Positions 21,675-30,599 of a stretch of DNA of 54,696 bases are shown one piece after another (position 1 is the stretch's first letter; the number at the start of each line of letters is the position of its first letter). The position numbers and the translations under genes were made by a program. The notes under the pieces are model-generated. The model was not told the origin of the DNA and did no database searches. It was given only the letters and a program-made list of their open reading frames with translations. The DNA is taken from IMG/VR virus record IMGVR_UViG_3300049432_000174, positions 1 to 54,696 of that record; one strand, given 5' to 3'. Source of the stretch: a virus.

Positions 21675-24533
21675 TCAGGTCGGCGGAGGGGTGAGCGACG
21701 GGTACAGGTTGCCGCTCACGGCACAGGTGACGGGGGCCCACAGGGCGACCCACAGCCAAGGCGGCACGAGCGAGGTGAAGTCCCAGGTGGCGGCGTCGCG
21801 CAACAGGCCGGTGACGGAGCCGCCGGCGTCTTCGGCGCCGGGTGAGTAGCCGGCGCTCTGGCCGTCCTGGCCCCAGGCGATCAACAGGCCGCGTTGGGTG
21901 AACTGGTCGGACCACCCGCCGGCGGAAGTGTCGAAGGCGAGGGGGTCGGGGACGACGGCGCTGAGGTCGGCGGGGGTGATCGGCCCGGAGAAGATCGCGG
22001 CGGCGAACGACGACGTGGGCGCGGCGGTGACGATGTGGGTGTCACCGACGGTGCCTTGTTCGGCGACGGGGATCCGGATGACGGACCACAGGCCGCCTTC
22101 GAGGATGAAGTAGGGGATGATCCCGGCGCCGGCGGGGATGTCCCACGGAGCCGCGGTGTCGGGGATGATGCGGCTGGCGCGGTGGTTCTGCGATACGCGT
22201 CGGACGGGGTCGGTGGTGGACCGGTTCCGGGTGCGGATGGCGTGGACGGTGATCAGGTCGCGGGCGTGTTCATCGACGGTGAGCGTGACGGCCCGGCCTT
22301 TGGTGTCCCACGCGATCTGGGCCTGGGCGATGTGCAACATGACGTCGCGACCTTCGTAGCCTTGCAACAGGAGGTTCATCCCGGCCCGCAGGTCGTAGCG
22401 GGACATCTCGTTGACGTCGGCGGTGAGCGTGACGGTGCCGACCACGGCAGGGGTCGAGTCGCGGGCGAGCTCGGCGCGGGCGGAGATTCCGGCGGCGACC
22501 CGGTCGACATGCTCCCCGAAGCTCTCCCACCGCTCGACCCGCAACACCGACCGGTCGAACATCGGGTTGGCGCCGACCTGGGCACCGAACGCGTCGAACA
22601 GGAACGGCTCGACGGTGGGGAGCTCGGCGACGGGTGCGACGTAGGCGCCGGTGAGATCGCCGCTGTTGGCGCCGGTGACGAACGTGGCGGCCCAGGTCTG
22701 GGCACCGACCCGGCCAGTGACCTCCAGGCCGTTGGCGGCTTGGAACGCCCGGGCGGTGTCCTGCGCCTGCCCGTCGAAGCTGGTACCGACGTTGATCTTC
22801 CAGCCGGCGTCGCGCATCGCCTGCGTCCACGTCGCCACGCTGGCGTGGACCGTGCCCAGCTTGAGGACGACGCCGGGCCACACCGGCGGCGCGACGGGCC
22901 GCAGGTTGGGGTACTTCGAGTTGCGCCACGTGTGCCCGGCGGCGTCGGTCCCTTCGCCGTAGATGACGCTCGGGCTGGTCGTCTGGTCGACGTGGAGGTT
23001 CATGGCCACCCCGGGCTGACCGACCCGGACAGTGGCGTGGACCTGCCACCGGTTCTTGAGGCGGACGTCAGGGATCCGCCCCGGCCGCTTCATCAGCGTC
23101 CACCCCTGCCATTCGCCGCTGTTGCCGGGGACCGACCCGTGGAAGACGGCGCTACCGAAGGAGAACACACCGCCGTCTTCGGCCACGACCCAGTAGCCGC
23201 CCCCGGGCGCGGCGATGATCCCCGACGCCGGTGCGTTGATCGGGTCGGGGGTGTTCCCGGCGAAGACCGCGTCGCCGTAGGCGTAGACGTGGCCGGAGTC
23301 GTCGACGAGCCAGTAGCCGAGCCCGGTGGCGGTCGCCGCCATCTCCACGATGGCGGTCGCGCCCGCCCCGCCACCTTCGTAGGACGCGTCGCCGTAGGCG
23401 TAGACGTGGCCGGTGTCGTCGACGAGCCAGTAACCGAGCCCCGTCGGGGTCCCCTCGATGTCGACGATGGCGGTCGTGCCGGCGCCGCCGCCGTGGTAGC
23501 TGGCATCCCCGAAGCCGTAGACGGCCCCCAGATCGTCGACGAGCCAGTAGCCGAGCCCCGTCGGGGTTGCGGCCATCCCGATCACCGCCGATGTCGGCGT
23601 GGCCTCCTCGCCGTGGAACAGGGCGTCACCGAAGGAGAACACCCCGCCATCCTCCGCGCACAGCCAGTAGCCGAAACCCGTCGGGGTGGTCGCCATGCCG
23701 GACACGGCGTTGTTGAGGGGCCGTCCGACCATGCTCCCGCCGTAGAACGTGCGCCCCTCGAACGCGATGACGGTGCCGTCCTCGGCGGCGACCCAGTAGC
23801 CGCCACCATCGGGGCGGGACGCGATCCCGACCACGGCGAACCCGAGCCCGGGCAGCGGCGCGACGGCCGCCTGGCCCAGCAGATCCTGCACGTACCCGTT
23901 GATGAGTTGGGTGCCGGATCCTTTCGAGGCGAGGAGCACACCGGTCGCCACCTCAGCGCAGACCCCGAGGTGCACGGTGCCCGCAGTGGAGCGACTGTTG
24001 AGCTCCGTGGCGATGAGCGTGCCGACGTCGAGAGCCGGTTGGTTCGGGTCGTCGGTGATGGCGAACCCGGGCGGTTTGATGAGCAGATCGGCGGCGTAGA
24101 TCGCGCCGAGGCAGTGGACGACCCGGCTGAAGCCGGTGGAGTCCCCCACGTTCACCTCGCGTACGAGGGCCCGTCCTTCGAAGATCGGGTTGTCATGATC
24201 AGCGGTCCCGTCCGGCCGGACGTGGTAGATGTCGACGTCGACCCCATTGCGCAACCACGACAGCGACCCGGTCCCGGGTGGCTCGAACGGGCCGATCATC
24301 CCGAAGATCAGATCGACCGTGCTGTCCCCGAACGGTTCGTTCCACGTCATCGTGCCCAGCTGGGTGTACTTGTCGCGGAAGAAGGTGACGTCCACTCCGT
24401 CGACGACGATCTGCCAGCGGCCCCACTCCTCCTCCACGCTCGAGGTGGGCACCCACCCGACCGGGAACCCGTTGGCGTCGAGGGTGGGGGCCGGGTAGAT
24501 GTCGGAGCGGCGCGTCAGGTTGACGGTCGTCAC
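21675..24533 (-). CDS. Tail-tip protein with propeller repeats and PG-binding domain
   Basis: 952 aa from the GTG at 24533 (GTGA overlap). The N- and C-terminal parts look like a baseplate hub/tail protein (WQIVVDGVDVTFFRDKY; LTADVNEMSRYDLRAGMNLL). Six GYW..(D/E)DG..FxFG repeats of about 40 aa occupy residues 232-470, probably a propeller or cell-wall-binding module. Residues 558-618 form a peptidoglycan-binding domain (QDTARAFQAANGLEVTGRVG). It is likely to dock the virion to the cell wall. Confidence 0.75.
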   Translation of the reverse strand: MTTVNLTRRSDIYPAPTLDANGFPVGWVPTSSVEEEWGRWQIVVDGVDVTFFRDKYTQLGTMTWNEPFGDSTVDLIFGMIGPFEPPGTGSLSWLRNGVDVDIYHVRPDGTADHDNPIFEGRALVREVNVGDSTGFSRVVHCLGAIYAADLLIKPPGFAITDDPNQPALDVGTLIATELNSRSTAGTVHLGVCAEVATGVLLASKGSGTQLINGYVQDLLGQAAVAPLPGLGFAVVGIASRPDGGGYWVAAEDGTVIAFEGRTFYGGSMVGRPLNNAVSGMATTPTGFGYWLCAEDGGVFSFGDALFHGEEATPTSAVIGMAATPTGLGYWLVDDLGAVYGFGDASYHGGGAGTTAIVDIEGTPTGLGYWLVDDTGHVYAYGDASYEGGGAGATAIVEMAATATGLGYWLVDDSGHVYAYGDAVFAGNTPDPINAPASGIIAAPGGGYWVVAEDGGVFSFGSAVFHGSVPGNSGEWQGWTLMKRPGRIPDVRLKNRWQVHATVRVGQPGVAMNLHVDQTTSPSVIYGEGTDAAGHTWRNSKYPNLRPVAPPVWPGVVLKLGTVHASVATWTQAMRDAGWKINVGTSFDGQAQDTARAFQAANGLEVTGRVGAQTWAATFVTGANSGDLTGAYVAPVAELPTVEPFLFDAFGAQVGANPMFDRSVLRVERWESFGEHVDRVAAGISARAELARDSTPAVVGTVTLTADVNEMSRYDLRAGMNLLLQGYEGRDVMLHIAQAQIAWDTKGRAVTLTVDEHARDLITVHAIRTRNRSTTDPVRRVSQNHRASRIIPDTAAPWDIPAGAGIIPYFILEGGLWSVIRIPVAEQGTVGDTHIVTAAPTSSFAAAIFSGPITPADLSAVVPDPLAFDTSAGGWSDQFTQRGLLIAWGQDGQSAGYSPGAEDAGGSVTGLLRDAATWDFTSLVPPWLWVALWAPVTCAVSGNLYPSLTPPPT
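23276..23560. repeat. In-frame tandem repeats of about 120 bp
   Basis: Units starting near 23279, 23399 and 23516 share GTCGTCGACGAGCCAGTAG and neighbours. They encode the middle propeller blades GLGYWLVDDxGxVYxxGDA. The outer blades are more diverged. Near-identity at DNA level means recent expansion or conversion, so blade number may vary between related phages. Confidence 0.75.
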
Positions 24534-24829
24534 GGGATCGGCCCCGTCGGGCCTGTCACCCCGGTCGGCGCTGTCGGCCCAGTGGCGGAGAAGACGGTCG
24601 GAGGGGGCACGACCGCCGGTGGGACCTGGAGGCCGACGAGGAGGCGGATGTCGACGTTGAGTCGCTGGGACCGGTCGGCGTCCCACGTCTCGAGCTCCGA
24701 CGGCGCGGAGAAGAGCAGGTTCGCGGGGAGGACGATGTCGACGTCGAGGTAACCGACGAGGTTCTGCGGCGACGCTCCGGCAGCGCCGCCGTAGGCGACC
24801 CCGCCGTAGCTACCCGAGCCGTAGGGCAT
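24530..24829 (-). CDS. 99-aa tail-associated protein
   Basis: From the ATG at 24829 (ATGA overlap). A Gly/Tyr-rich start (YGSGSYGGVAYGGAAG), a beta-rich middle (VGYLDVDIVLPANLLF) and a short collagen-like tail (TGPTAPTGVTGPTGPIP). Probably a small fibre or connector subunit of the tail tip. Confidence 0.55.
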   Translation of the reverse strand: MPYGSGSYGGVAYGGAAGASPQNLVGYLDVDIVLPANLLFSAPSELETWDADRSQRLNVDIRLLVGLQVPPAVVPPPTVFSATGPTAPTGVTGPTGPIP

Positions 24830-25599
24830 CAGCCACGAAGGATGTAGAGCCGGGCGAACTCGACGGAGGCGGCCTGATCGGTGTTGTTCTCGAAATACGG
24901 CGAGATGATGGTCCCCGCTGGGTAGAACGACCGTTTGATGACGACCGGGTCGTAGCCGGCGCTGGCGATGTCCCACGACAGGTAGCCGATCATGAACGGG
25001 TCGAGGCCATAGGTGGTGCTCGCCGAGACGTCCACGAACCCGGACGTCGGTGGGGTCACCCACGTGGCGTAGGCGTCGACCTCGATGGTGTAGTTGTCGT
25101 CTTCGGTGAGGGTCACTGCCTGGGTCACAGGGTCGTAACTGGCCCAGTCGGCGTCGGCTTCGACGGTGTCGAGGAGCACGCCGATTGCGCCGCCGGCGCC
25201 AACGGCGAGCGCGACGGGAGACGCTGAGTTCCGCCGGCGGATGTAATGGTCGCCGGGGGTTGGCGGCAGATCGCTGACGGTGGGGCCGTGGACGACCGGT
25301 GCGTCGATGATATGGGCTGCGCCGGTCGATCCTTCCTGGGCCCGCAGGATCGTCCCGGTGGTCGACCCGGCGGTGTAGGCGGTGAGCCACACGATTTCGA
25401 GGACGTTGGTGTCGGGGTCGATGACGAGGGGGAGATAGTCGGGGTCGGCGATGGTGGGCACCGCCACCGCACCGGAGTGCTTGAGGGCGCCGGGGAATGT
25501 GATGCCGGTACCGGTCGGGTTGGTGATCGCCGCGCCGAGCGTGGGCGGGGCGGTGGCGCAGAGGAGCCCGTCGACCCTGATCCTGTTCGTGGGGGCCAT
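24829..25599 (-). CDS. Tail fibre-like protein
   Basis: 256 aa from the ATG at 25599. The N-terminus (RIRVDGLLCATAPPTLGAAI) and ATWVTPPTSGFVDVSASTTY are typical of phage fibre/appendage proteins: beta-strands, few charged residues. A jelly-roll-like C-terminal half is possible. No enzymatic motif. The role is inferred from location in the tail operon. Confidence 0.55.
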   Translation of the reverse strand: MAPTNRIRVDGLLCATAPPTLGAAITNPTGTGITFPGALKHSGAVAVPTIADPDYLPLVIDPDTNVLEIVWLTAYTAGSTTGTILRAQEGSTGAAHIIDAPVVHGPTVSDLPPTPGDHYIRRRNSASPVALAVGAGGAIGVLLDTVEADADWASYDPVTQAVTLTEDDNYTIEVDAYATWVTPPTSGFVDVSASTTYGLDPFMIGYLSWDIASAGYDPVVIKRSFYPAGTIISPYFENNTDQAASVEFARLYILRG

Positions 25600-25600
25600 G

Positions 25601-26023
25601 TCAGGTGCCCGGGCCGGTGATGACGAAGGCGCCGGCGGGGAATCGTGGCGGGTCGGAGGCGGCGTCGATGGCCCGGTGGGTTTGGAGTTCGACCCCGGCC
25701 CGGTAGCCAGTGGGGCCGGTCACCCCGTGGTCGTAGACGGCGGCCCACCCGACGGTCCCCCACGGCCCGGTCGGCTGCGGGAAGGTGATGGCGGTCCCGT
25801 TGGCTTTCTGGCGGGCGGCGGCGGCCGGCCAGTTCGTGTCGTCGTTGTCGACTTCGACTCGGGCGTAGCTCGGCCCTGTCGGCTCGGTCACATTCGATCC
25901 GCTGTTGGTCGGGGCGGTGGTCGACAAGGCGATGTCGTACGACGCTGGGAGCCCGGAGTCGTGGCCGGATCCGAAGAGGAGGTCGAGCACGAGGTTCATG
26001 GTGTCGTCCGAGAGGCGCCCCAT
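25601..26023 (-). CDS. Phage tail fibre-type protein
   Basis: 140 aa from the ATG at 26023. MGRLSDDTMNLVLDLLFG, then YDIALSTTAPTNSGSNVTEP, SYARVEVDND and AITFPQPTGPWGTVGWAAVYD match a common siphovirus tail/fibre family whose members read L..HVLG.., YxALxTxxPTD, YARxxV and ITFPxAT. Preceded by a short gap without a gene. Confidence 0.65.
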   Translation of the reverse strand: MGRLSDDTMNLVLDLLFGSGHDSGLPASYDIALSTTAPTNSGSNVTEPTGPSYARVEVDNDDTNWPAAAARQKANGTAITFPQPTGPWGTVGWAAVYDHGVTGPTGYRAGVELQTHRAIDAASDPPRFPAGAFVITGPGT

Positions 26024-26032
26024 GGCTGCTCC

Positions 26033-26479
26033 TTAGAACGGGCCGGCGAGGGCGGTCGGGTAGCGGTCGAACGTGACGGGGATGATCGCGGCGCGGGCGT
26101 AGACCATCTTGCGGTTGAAGCGCATCCCGTAGGACTTGCGGCGACACGACCAGGAGTACGTGGTTGATGCCACGGTCAGGTCGACCACGAATGCTTTTTG
26201 GGTGAAGGCGGCGAGGACGGCGCCGATGTTGGCTTGGACGGCGCTGTGGTCGGCGCCTCGGACCAGGATCCGCATCTGTTCGGTGACCATCCCGCGGATG
26301 TCGTGGGTGACGACGTTGCCTTCCACGAACGGGGAGGAGACGAGTTCCTGATCGTAGGAAGCGAATGCTTCGGTGATCCCGTCGTCGTCGATTTTGAAGT
26401 CGCCGGTGCCGTCGATAGCGAGCGGCCCGAGCGAGAGCGAAGCCCGGTACACAGTGACGGAGCCGGCCTGGGCGACCAT
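26033..26479 (-). CDS. Tail protein downstream of tape measure
   Basis: 148 aa from the ATG at 26479, coupled to the tape measure stop. Beta-rich, with KIDDDGITEAFASYDQELV and RMVYARAAIIPVTFDRYPT. By order (tape measure, then this) it could be a distal-tail protein, but the sequence gives no clear signature. Confidence 0.5.
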   Translation of the reverse strand: MVAQAGSVTVYRASLSLGPLAIDGTGDFKIDDDGITEAFASYDQELVSSPFVEGNVVTHDIRGMVTEQMRILVRGADHSAVQANIGAVLAAFTQKAFVVDLTVASTTYSWSCRRKSYGMRFNRKMVYARAAIIPVTFDRYPTALAGPF

Positions 26480-28557
26480 CAGAGCGTGGCCACGGCGTCG
26501 CCTGAGAAGTTGGCCCGTTCACCTTCTCGGCGGAGCTGTTCGCGGAGATCGTTGAGGTCGGCCGCTTTGATCGTGACCGGCCCGAGGAGGTTCACGTTGT
26601 GCTGGTCGTTGTAGTGGGCGACGCCGGGGGTGCTGGCCATGCCGGGGGCGGGTTGGGCGGTGGCGCCGACGATGGCGGCCCACGCCGGGTCCATCCCTTT
26701 CGTGTCGATCTTCTTCGTGGGGTTGGGGTACATCTTGGCGATGTCCTCGGAGGTGATGTCGATCCCTTTGTGGAGGGTGGCGGCCCACTGGGTGAGGTCC
26801 TGTTCGCCTTGCCGGGCCGACTCGGCCATCCCTTTGAATTTGCCGCCGATGCCGGGGATTTTCTCGGCCAGCTCGAGGGTGTTGGCGATGCCTTTGGAGA
26901 ACTGGGCGAGGGCGGTGAGGATCCAGCCGATCCCGTCCATGATCCCGTTGGCGGCGGCCTGCGTGGCGATCTTCATCCCCAGGCTGACCTCGGCCCAGTT
27001 CTGGGAGATGAGGTAGATGGCGAGCCCGATCAGGACGAACTCGGCGAGTACGACACCCCACGCCGTCGCCGTCGCAAGCGCCGACGCCTCCGACGCCGTG
27101 CTCATCCCCACCATGTTGGCCACCCACCCGGTCCGCATGGTGGTCCCGTCGGCCAGTACCTGCTTCGAGAACCCGGCCAGTTTCGTGCCGAAACTGCCGA
27201 TCGACAGGATCGCCTCGCCGGTCTTCCCGACGAGGTGGGTCTGCATCAGCCCGCCGATGCCGGCCAGGGCCGGTCCGGCGGCGGTCAGCATCCCGCCGTA
27301 CTTGGCGCCCGACTCGGCGGCGAAGTTGATGATCGCCGCTTTGGCTTCGCGCATGTGACCACCGAAGGTGTCGGCCATGGCGTCGTCGACGCCGTGGACC
27401 TTCCCGGTGATCAGGTCCATCTTCCCGGCGAAATCGAGGGCACCCGCCCCCAGATCCTTCTTGGTGCCCAGCGCGGCCACGTCGGCGGCGGACGCCTTCT
27501 TCGTGGCTTCGGTGACCTCATCGTTGGCTTTGCGGAGTTCGATCGTCTGGCTGACGCTCAGCTTGGTGGTCTTCCCACCGGCGGCCTGGGCGTCATCGAG
27601 TTTCTTCGACGCCGCGGTCACCCCGTTCTGGGCGGCCTGCAACTCCAACGCTTTGGCGGCGGCGGTCTTGGTGCTCCCGGCCAGTGAGGCCTGGACCGTC
27701 TGAAGATGCTGCCCCGCCTTCGCCAGGGCGGCCTGGGCGGCGGTGACCTTCGCCAGGGCGGCGGCGTCTTTTGTGCCCCCCGAGGTGGCCAGCGAGTCCT
27801 TCTGGCGGGCCTTGACATCGGCCAGGTTCTGCTGCGCCTTCGTGAGCGCATCGTGGGCTTTGGTCTGCTCGTCGACGTTCTTCTTCGCCGCCTCACCGGC
27901 CTTGGTGCCCTCGGTGAGGTTGATACCGAACTGCTTCATGGGCCGGGTGCTGCCGGCGAAGATGCTGACGACCAGGTCCGCGGCAGCAGCCAGGCTGATG
28001 TGGCGGGCGGCGCTGATGTCGGACACCGTCCCCGCATACTTGATCGCTTCCGCGCCCGACCCGAGACCGGCAACCAGACGAGCCTGCGACTCCAGGACCT
28101 CCGCCTTCGTCTCGCCGCTGTGCTGCTCCTCCTTCACGACGACCGCCAGCCGGTCCTTGTAGTCGTCGATGCTCTCCCCGATATTTTCGTAGGACTGCTT
28201 CAGTTTGGCGTTGGCGTCCGCTTGGGGTTTGGAGGCGGCCAGGCCGATCGCGCCGATGCCGGCCGCGGCCACCCCGACACCGGTGGTGATCTTCCCGAAG
28301 CTCGTCTTCCCCTTCTCGCCCATCGTGTCGAACGCGCCGGAGATGTGACCGATGAGCCCTTGGAGTTCCCCGAACTGGCCGGGGATCCCCGACGCCGACA
28401 TGCCGGCGGCGAGTCCTTTGAACGCGCCGCCGCCCTTCGCTGGCAGCCCGGCGAGCGCCCCGGTGAACTTCCCCATCTCGCTCTGCACGTTGGCGACGGC
28501 CTTGACCGCGCCGGTGCTGTCCCCACCGAGGACCATCCGCAGGGGCCGGCCGGCCAT
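26479..28557 (-). CDS. Tape measure protein
   Basis: 692 aa. The pattern is diagnostic: long Ala/Lys-rich coiled coils (AAALAKVTAAQAALAKAGQH), Gly-rich hydrophobic stretches (ITTGVGVAAAGIGAIGLAAS) and a membrane-like segment (AEFVLIGLAIYLISQNW). It sets tail length; about 690 residues imply a tail near 100 nm (1.5 A per residue, general rule). It follows the tail-assembly frameshift genes and the gp10-like gene. Confidence 0.85.
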   Translation of the reverse strand: MAGRPLRMVLGGDSTGAVKAVANVQSEMGKFTGALAGLPAKGGGAFKGLAAGMSASGIPGQFGELQGLIGHISGAFDTMGEKGKTSFGKITTGVGVAAAGIGAIGLAASKPQADANAKLKQSYENIGESIDDYKDRLAVVVKEEQHSGETKAEVLESQARLVAGLGSGAEAIKYAGTVSDISAARHISLAAAADLVVSIFAGSTRPMKQFGINLTEGTKAGEAAKKNVDEQTKAHDALTKAQQNLADVKARQKDSLATSGGTKDAAALAKVTAAQAALAKAGQHLQTVQASLAGSTKTAAAKALELQAAQNGVTAASKKLDDAQAAGGKTTKLSVSQTIELRKANDEVTEATKKASAADVAALGTKKDLGAGALDFAGKMDLITGKVHGVDDAMADTFGGHMREAKAAIINFAAESGAKYGGMLTAAGPALAGIGGLMQTHLVGKTGEAILSIGSFGTKLAGFSKQVLADGTTMRTGWVANMVGMSTASEASALATATAWGVVLAEFVLIGLAIYLISQNWAEVSLGMKIATQAAANGIMDGIGWILTALAQFSKGIANTLELAEKIPGIGGKFKGMAESARQGEQDLTQWAATLHKGIDITSEDIAKMYPNPTKKIDTKGMDPAWAAIVGATAQPAPGMASTPGVAHYNDQHNVNLLGPVTIKAADLNDLREQLRREGERANFSGDAVATL

Positions 28558-29048
28558 CAGGCGACCTTCCAGTAGCCGGTGTCGATCAGGACCTGCTCCA
28601 CCGCGTCGATGAGTTCCTGGCCGATCTCGTCGGCCAGCTCGTCACGGGCCTTGAAGGCGAACCGGGGCGGCGCCGCCCCGGTCATGTGGACCTCGTGGTA
28701 TCCCTCACCGACGTGGCCCTGGTCGCTGAACGTCTTCTTCTTCGTCCCTCGGGGCGCCGGCCCGGCCGTCCCCCGGGAAGCCCGCAGGTAGGTTCTCCCC
28801 CACTCCTGAACACCGGCGTACGGTTCGTTCCAGTCGATCGTGATGCGCTTCTCCGTGACCCGGATCGTGGTGTGGCCCGCCAGGTTCCCCGTCTTCCGGG
28901 GGGCGTACACCGCGGCGCGGGTGACGACCCGGCCGGCCGACTTCCGGATCGACCGGCGCGCCGCGAGTTGGATCTTGCGGGGCGCGTCTTTGAGGCCCCG
29001 CATGAAGTCCGTGTAGCCCTCGATCTGGATGAAGTCGCCGCTAGCCAT
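28557..29048 (-). CDS. HK97 gp10-like head-tail protein
   Basis: 163 aa from the ATG at 29048. RSIRKSAGRVVTRAAVYAPRKTGNL, then HTTIRVTEKRITIDW and YAGVQEWG, are the signature of the HK97-gp10/tail-completion family. Codons 2-3 are GCTAGC (29040-29045). Unusually placed between the tail-assembly chaperones and tape measure, not next to the capsid. Confidence 0.7.
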   Translation of the reverse strand: MASGDFIQIEGYTDFMRGLKDAPRKIQLAARRSIRKSAGRVVTRAAVYAPRKTGNLAGHTTIRVTEKRITIDWNEPYAGVQEWGRTYLRASRGTAGPAPRGTKKKTFSDQGHVGEGYHEVHMTGAAPPRFAFKARDELADEIGQELIDAVEQVLIDTGYWKVA

Positions 29049-29240
29049 GGGCGGCCAACTGAGCTTTGAGGTCGTCGTGGGTGCCGGCCCGGGCCCGATC
29101 AGACAGGATGCGCAGCACCTCGTCTGTGACCTCCGCCGGGGCTAGTTCGATGGTGGCGTAGCTGACGCCATTGAGAACGAGGACAGCGGCGGTGAAGGTC
29201 GCGGATCCGGGGCCGTAGGGTCCAGGCCGCTCCCGTTGAG
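29041..29240 (-). CDS. Frameshift extension of tail-assembly chaperone (gpT part)
   Basis: In the -1 frame relative to the 176-aa gene, a conserved-looking peptide reads SATFTAAVLVLNGVSYATIE, then LAPAEVTDEVLRILSDRA, and ends at the TAG at 29041. It has no start of its own, which is the classic gpG/gpGT arrangement. Candidate slip sites lie near the runs of C at about 29200-29215 (GACCCT, GCCCCG); the exact site is not determined. Confidence 0.65.
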
Positions 29241-29672
29241 CGCCACGGCCTCCACCACGAGCGGATCGACGTCGTCGGCCTCGTCTCCCTCATCGTCGGT
29301 GTCGTCAGCCGGGGCCGCTGCGTCGTCGCCGGGGAGGTACTCCATCTCGTCGACCTCCTCCACGAACGTGGCGAACCGGGCCGGGAGCCGGCCAGGGTTG
29401 GCCCGCCGCAGCTGCCGCCACGCGAAGAACGCCATCCACTCGCTTCTTGGGAAGACGGACCCGTCAGGTTCGGGAGGTTCCTCCCCCGCTTCCACGGCGG
29501 CGGCAACGGCGGCCAGGTGCTCGACGGCCTTCCCGGCGGCGATGGAGATGACCGCCGAGCTGATCTTGAACTCCCGCTCGAACGCCACCTCGTCGGACAG
29601 CCCGCCACCGGTGGACCCTTCGGAGATCCACTCGTCACCGTTGAGCATCGTGAACCGCAGTTGGGGTGCCAT
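29142..29672 (-). CDS. Tail-assembly chaperone (gpG-like)
   Basis: 176 aa from the ATG at 29672. The helical body (VAFEREFKISSAVISIAAG; WMAFFAWRQLRRANPG) and a long acidic linker (DDAAAPADDTDDEGDEADD) precede the frameshift window. Its location directly before tape measure is diagnostic. GCTAGC lies 27 nt before the start and also faces the divergent gene. Confidence 0.75.
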   Translation of the reverse strand: MAPQLRFTMLNGDEWISEGSTGGGLSDEVAFEREFKISSAVISIAAGKAVEHLAAVAAAVEAGEEPPEPDGSVFPRSEWMAFFAWRQLRRANPGRLPARFATFVEEVDEMEYLPGDDAAAPADDTDDEGDEADDVDPLVVEAVALNGSGLDPTAPDPRPSPPLSSFSMASATPPSN

Positions 29673-29693
29673 CGACCCTGAAGGTACGGAGCC

Positions 29694-29699
29694 GCTAGC
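29694..29699. promoter_or_regulatory. Late start-associated element, bidirectional
   Basis: GCTAGC lies 27 nt before the ATG at 29672 (minus) and 25 nt before the ATG at 29719 (plus). Being a palindrome, it can serve both. ACCTTCAGGGTCG before the minus start resembles the 3' half of the other late elements. Confidence 0.55.
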
Positions 29700-29718
29700 G
29701 CGGTCTCATCCTTCGGCC

Positions 29719-30156
29719 ATGGCGACAACTTTCAGCGGGACGTACACGAAGAACCTCGGCCTCGAAGCAGCGGCGGGGTCGGTGCTGGTCCGGGCGCTCG
29801 GCGCGACTGGCCCGGCCGCCGCGACGCTCAACGGCTCCGGCCACTACTCGACAGCCATCACGACCGACGAACAGGAGTTCACCGTCGTTGAGAGCGGCGG
29901 CGACTTCGGCGCCGGCCGTTCCTACACCGTGTCGGCCCTCCCGGGCAGCGCCGTCGACACTGGTCGCGACGTCGGCCGGACCGGCACCGCGGCGGTCACC
30001 GTCGGTCCCACCGGACCGGCTGGCGCGGTCGGCGCGGCGGTCACCGGTCCGACCGGTCCGACCGCCACCGGCGCCACCGGGTCGACCGGCGTCAGCGTGA
30101 CCGGGCCGACGGGCGCCACTGGGCCCACCGGCGCGACCGGGGTGACCGGGCCGTGA
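29719..30156 (+). CDS. Collagen-like virion protein A
   Basis: 145 aa from the ATG at 29719. A beta-rich N-terminal domain ([20 protein letters not shown]) is followed by about 50 residues of GPTGPT repeats. First gene of the only structural-like cassette on the plus strand. Closely related to the next gene, so the pair arose by duplication. The Thr-rich repeats are plausible glycosylation targets for the adjacent glycosyltransferase. Confidence 0.65.
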   Translation: MATTFSGTYTKNLGLEAAAGSVLVRALGATGPAAATLNGSGHYSTAITTDEQEFTVVESGGDFGAGRSYTVSALPGSAVDTGRDVGRTGTAAVTVGPTGPAGAVGAAVTGPTGPTATGATGSTGVSVTGPTGATGPTGATGVTGP

Positions 30157-30593
30157 GCGTCACGTTCCTCGGCACCTACACCCAGAACGGCGGGCTCGAA
30201 CCGGCCGCCGTCGACATCTCCGTCCGTCCTCTCGGCGGCGAAGCCTCGACGGCCAGCGCTGACCGCACCGGGTCGTACGCCATCGTCATCGACACCGCCG
30301 AGCAGGAATTCACCATCATCGAGGACCCCGGGGTCGGCGCCACCCGCACGTTCGTCGTGCGGGCCGCCGACGGTGCCACGGTCGATACCAGCCGCGACCT
30401 CGGCCGCAACGGTCTCCCCCGCCTCACCGACGGCATCACCGGCCCCACCGGCGGTGGCGGCCATGCCACCACCGGATCCACCGGCGCGACCGGGGCGCAC
30501 CCGACGGGCTCCACCGGTCCCACTGCGGCGACCGGGGCCACCGGCCCAACCGGCCGGACCGGCGCGACAGGAGCAACCGGACCGACCGCCTAG
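30153..30593 (+). CDS. Collagen-like virion protein B
   Basis: 146 aa from the GTG at 30153 (GTGA overlap). A paralogue of the preceding gene: the N-terminal [20 protein letters not shown] and [11 protein letters not shown] match [14 protein letters not shown] and [11 protein letters not shown]. Ends in Gly-x-Thr repeats ([19 protein letters not shown]). Likely a trimeric fibre. Confidence 0.65.
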   Translation: MSVTFLGTYTQNGGLEPAAVDISVRPLGGEASTASADRTGSYAIVIDTAEQEFTIIEDPGVGATRTFVVRAADGATVDTSRDLGRNGLPRLTDGITGPTGGGGHATTGSTGATGAHPTGSTGPTAATGATGPTGRTGATGATGPTA

Positions 30594-30599
30594 CCCAAG

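Noticed and set aside
23276-23560. CRISPR array
   Set aside because: The 120-bp units are in-frame coding repeats of a tail protein, without short repeats or spacers.
21894-24752. Long open frame on the plus strand opposite the tail-tip gene
   Set aside because: High GC opens the opposite frame; the minus strand has coupled starts and recognisable domains.
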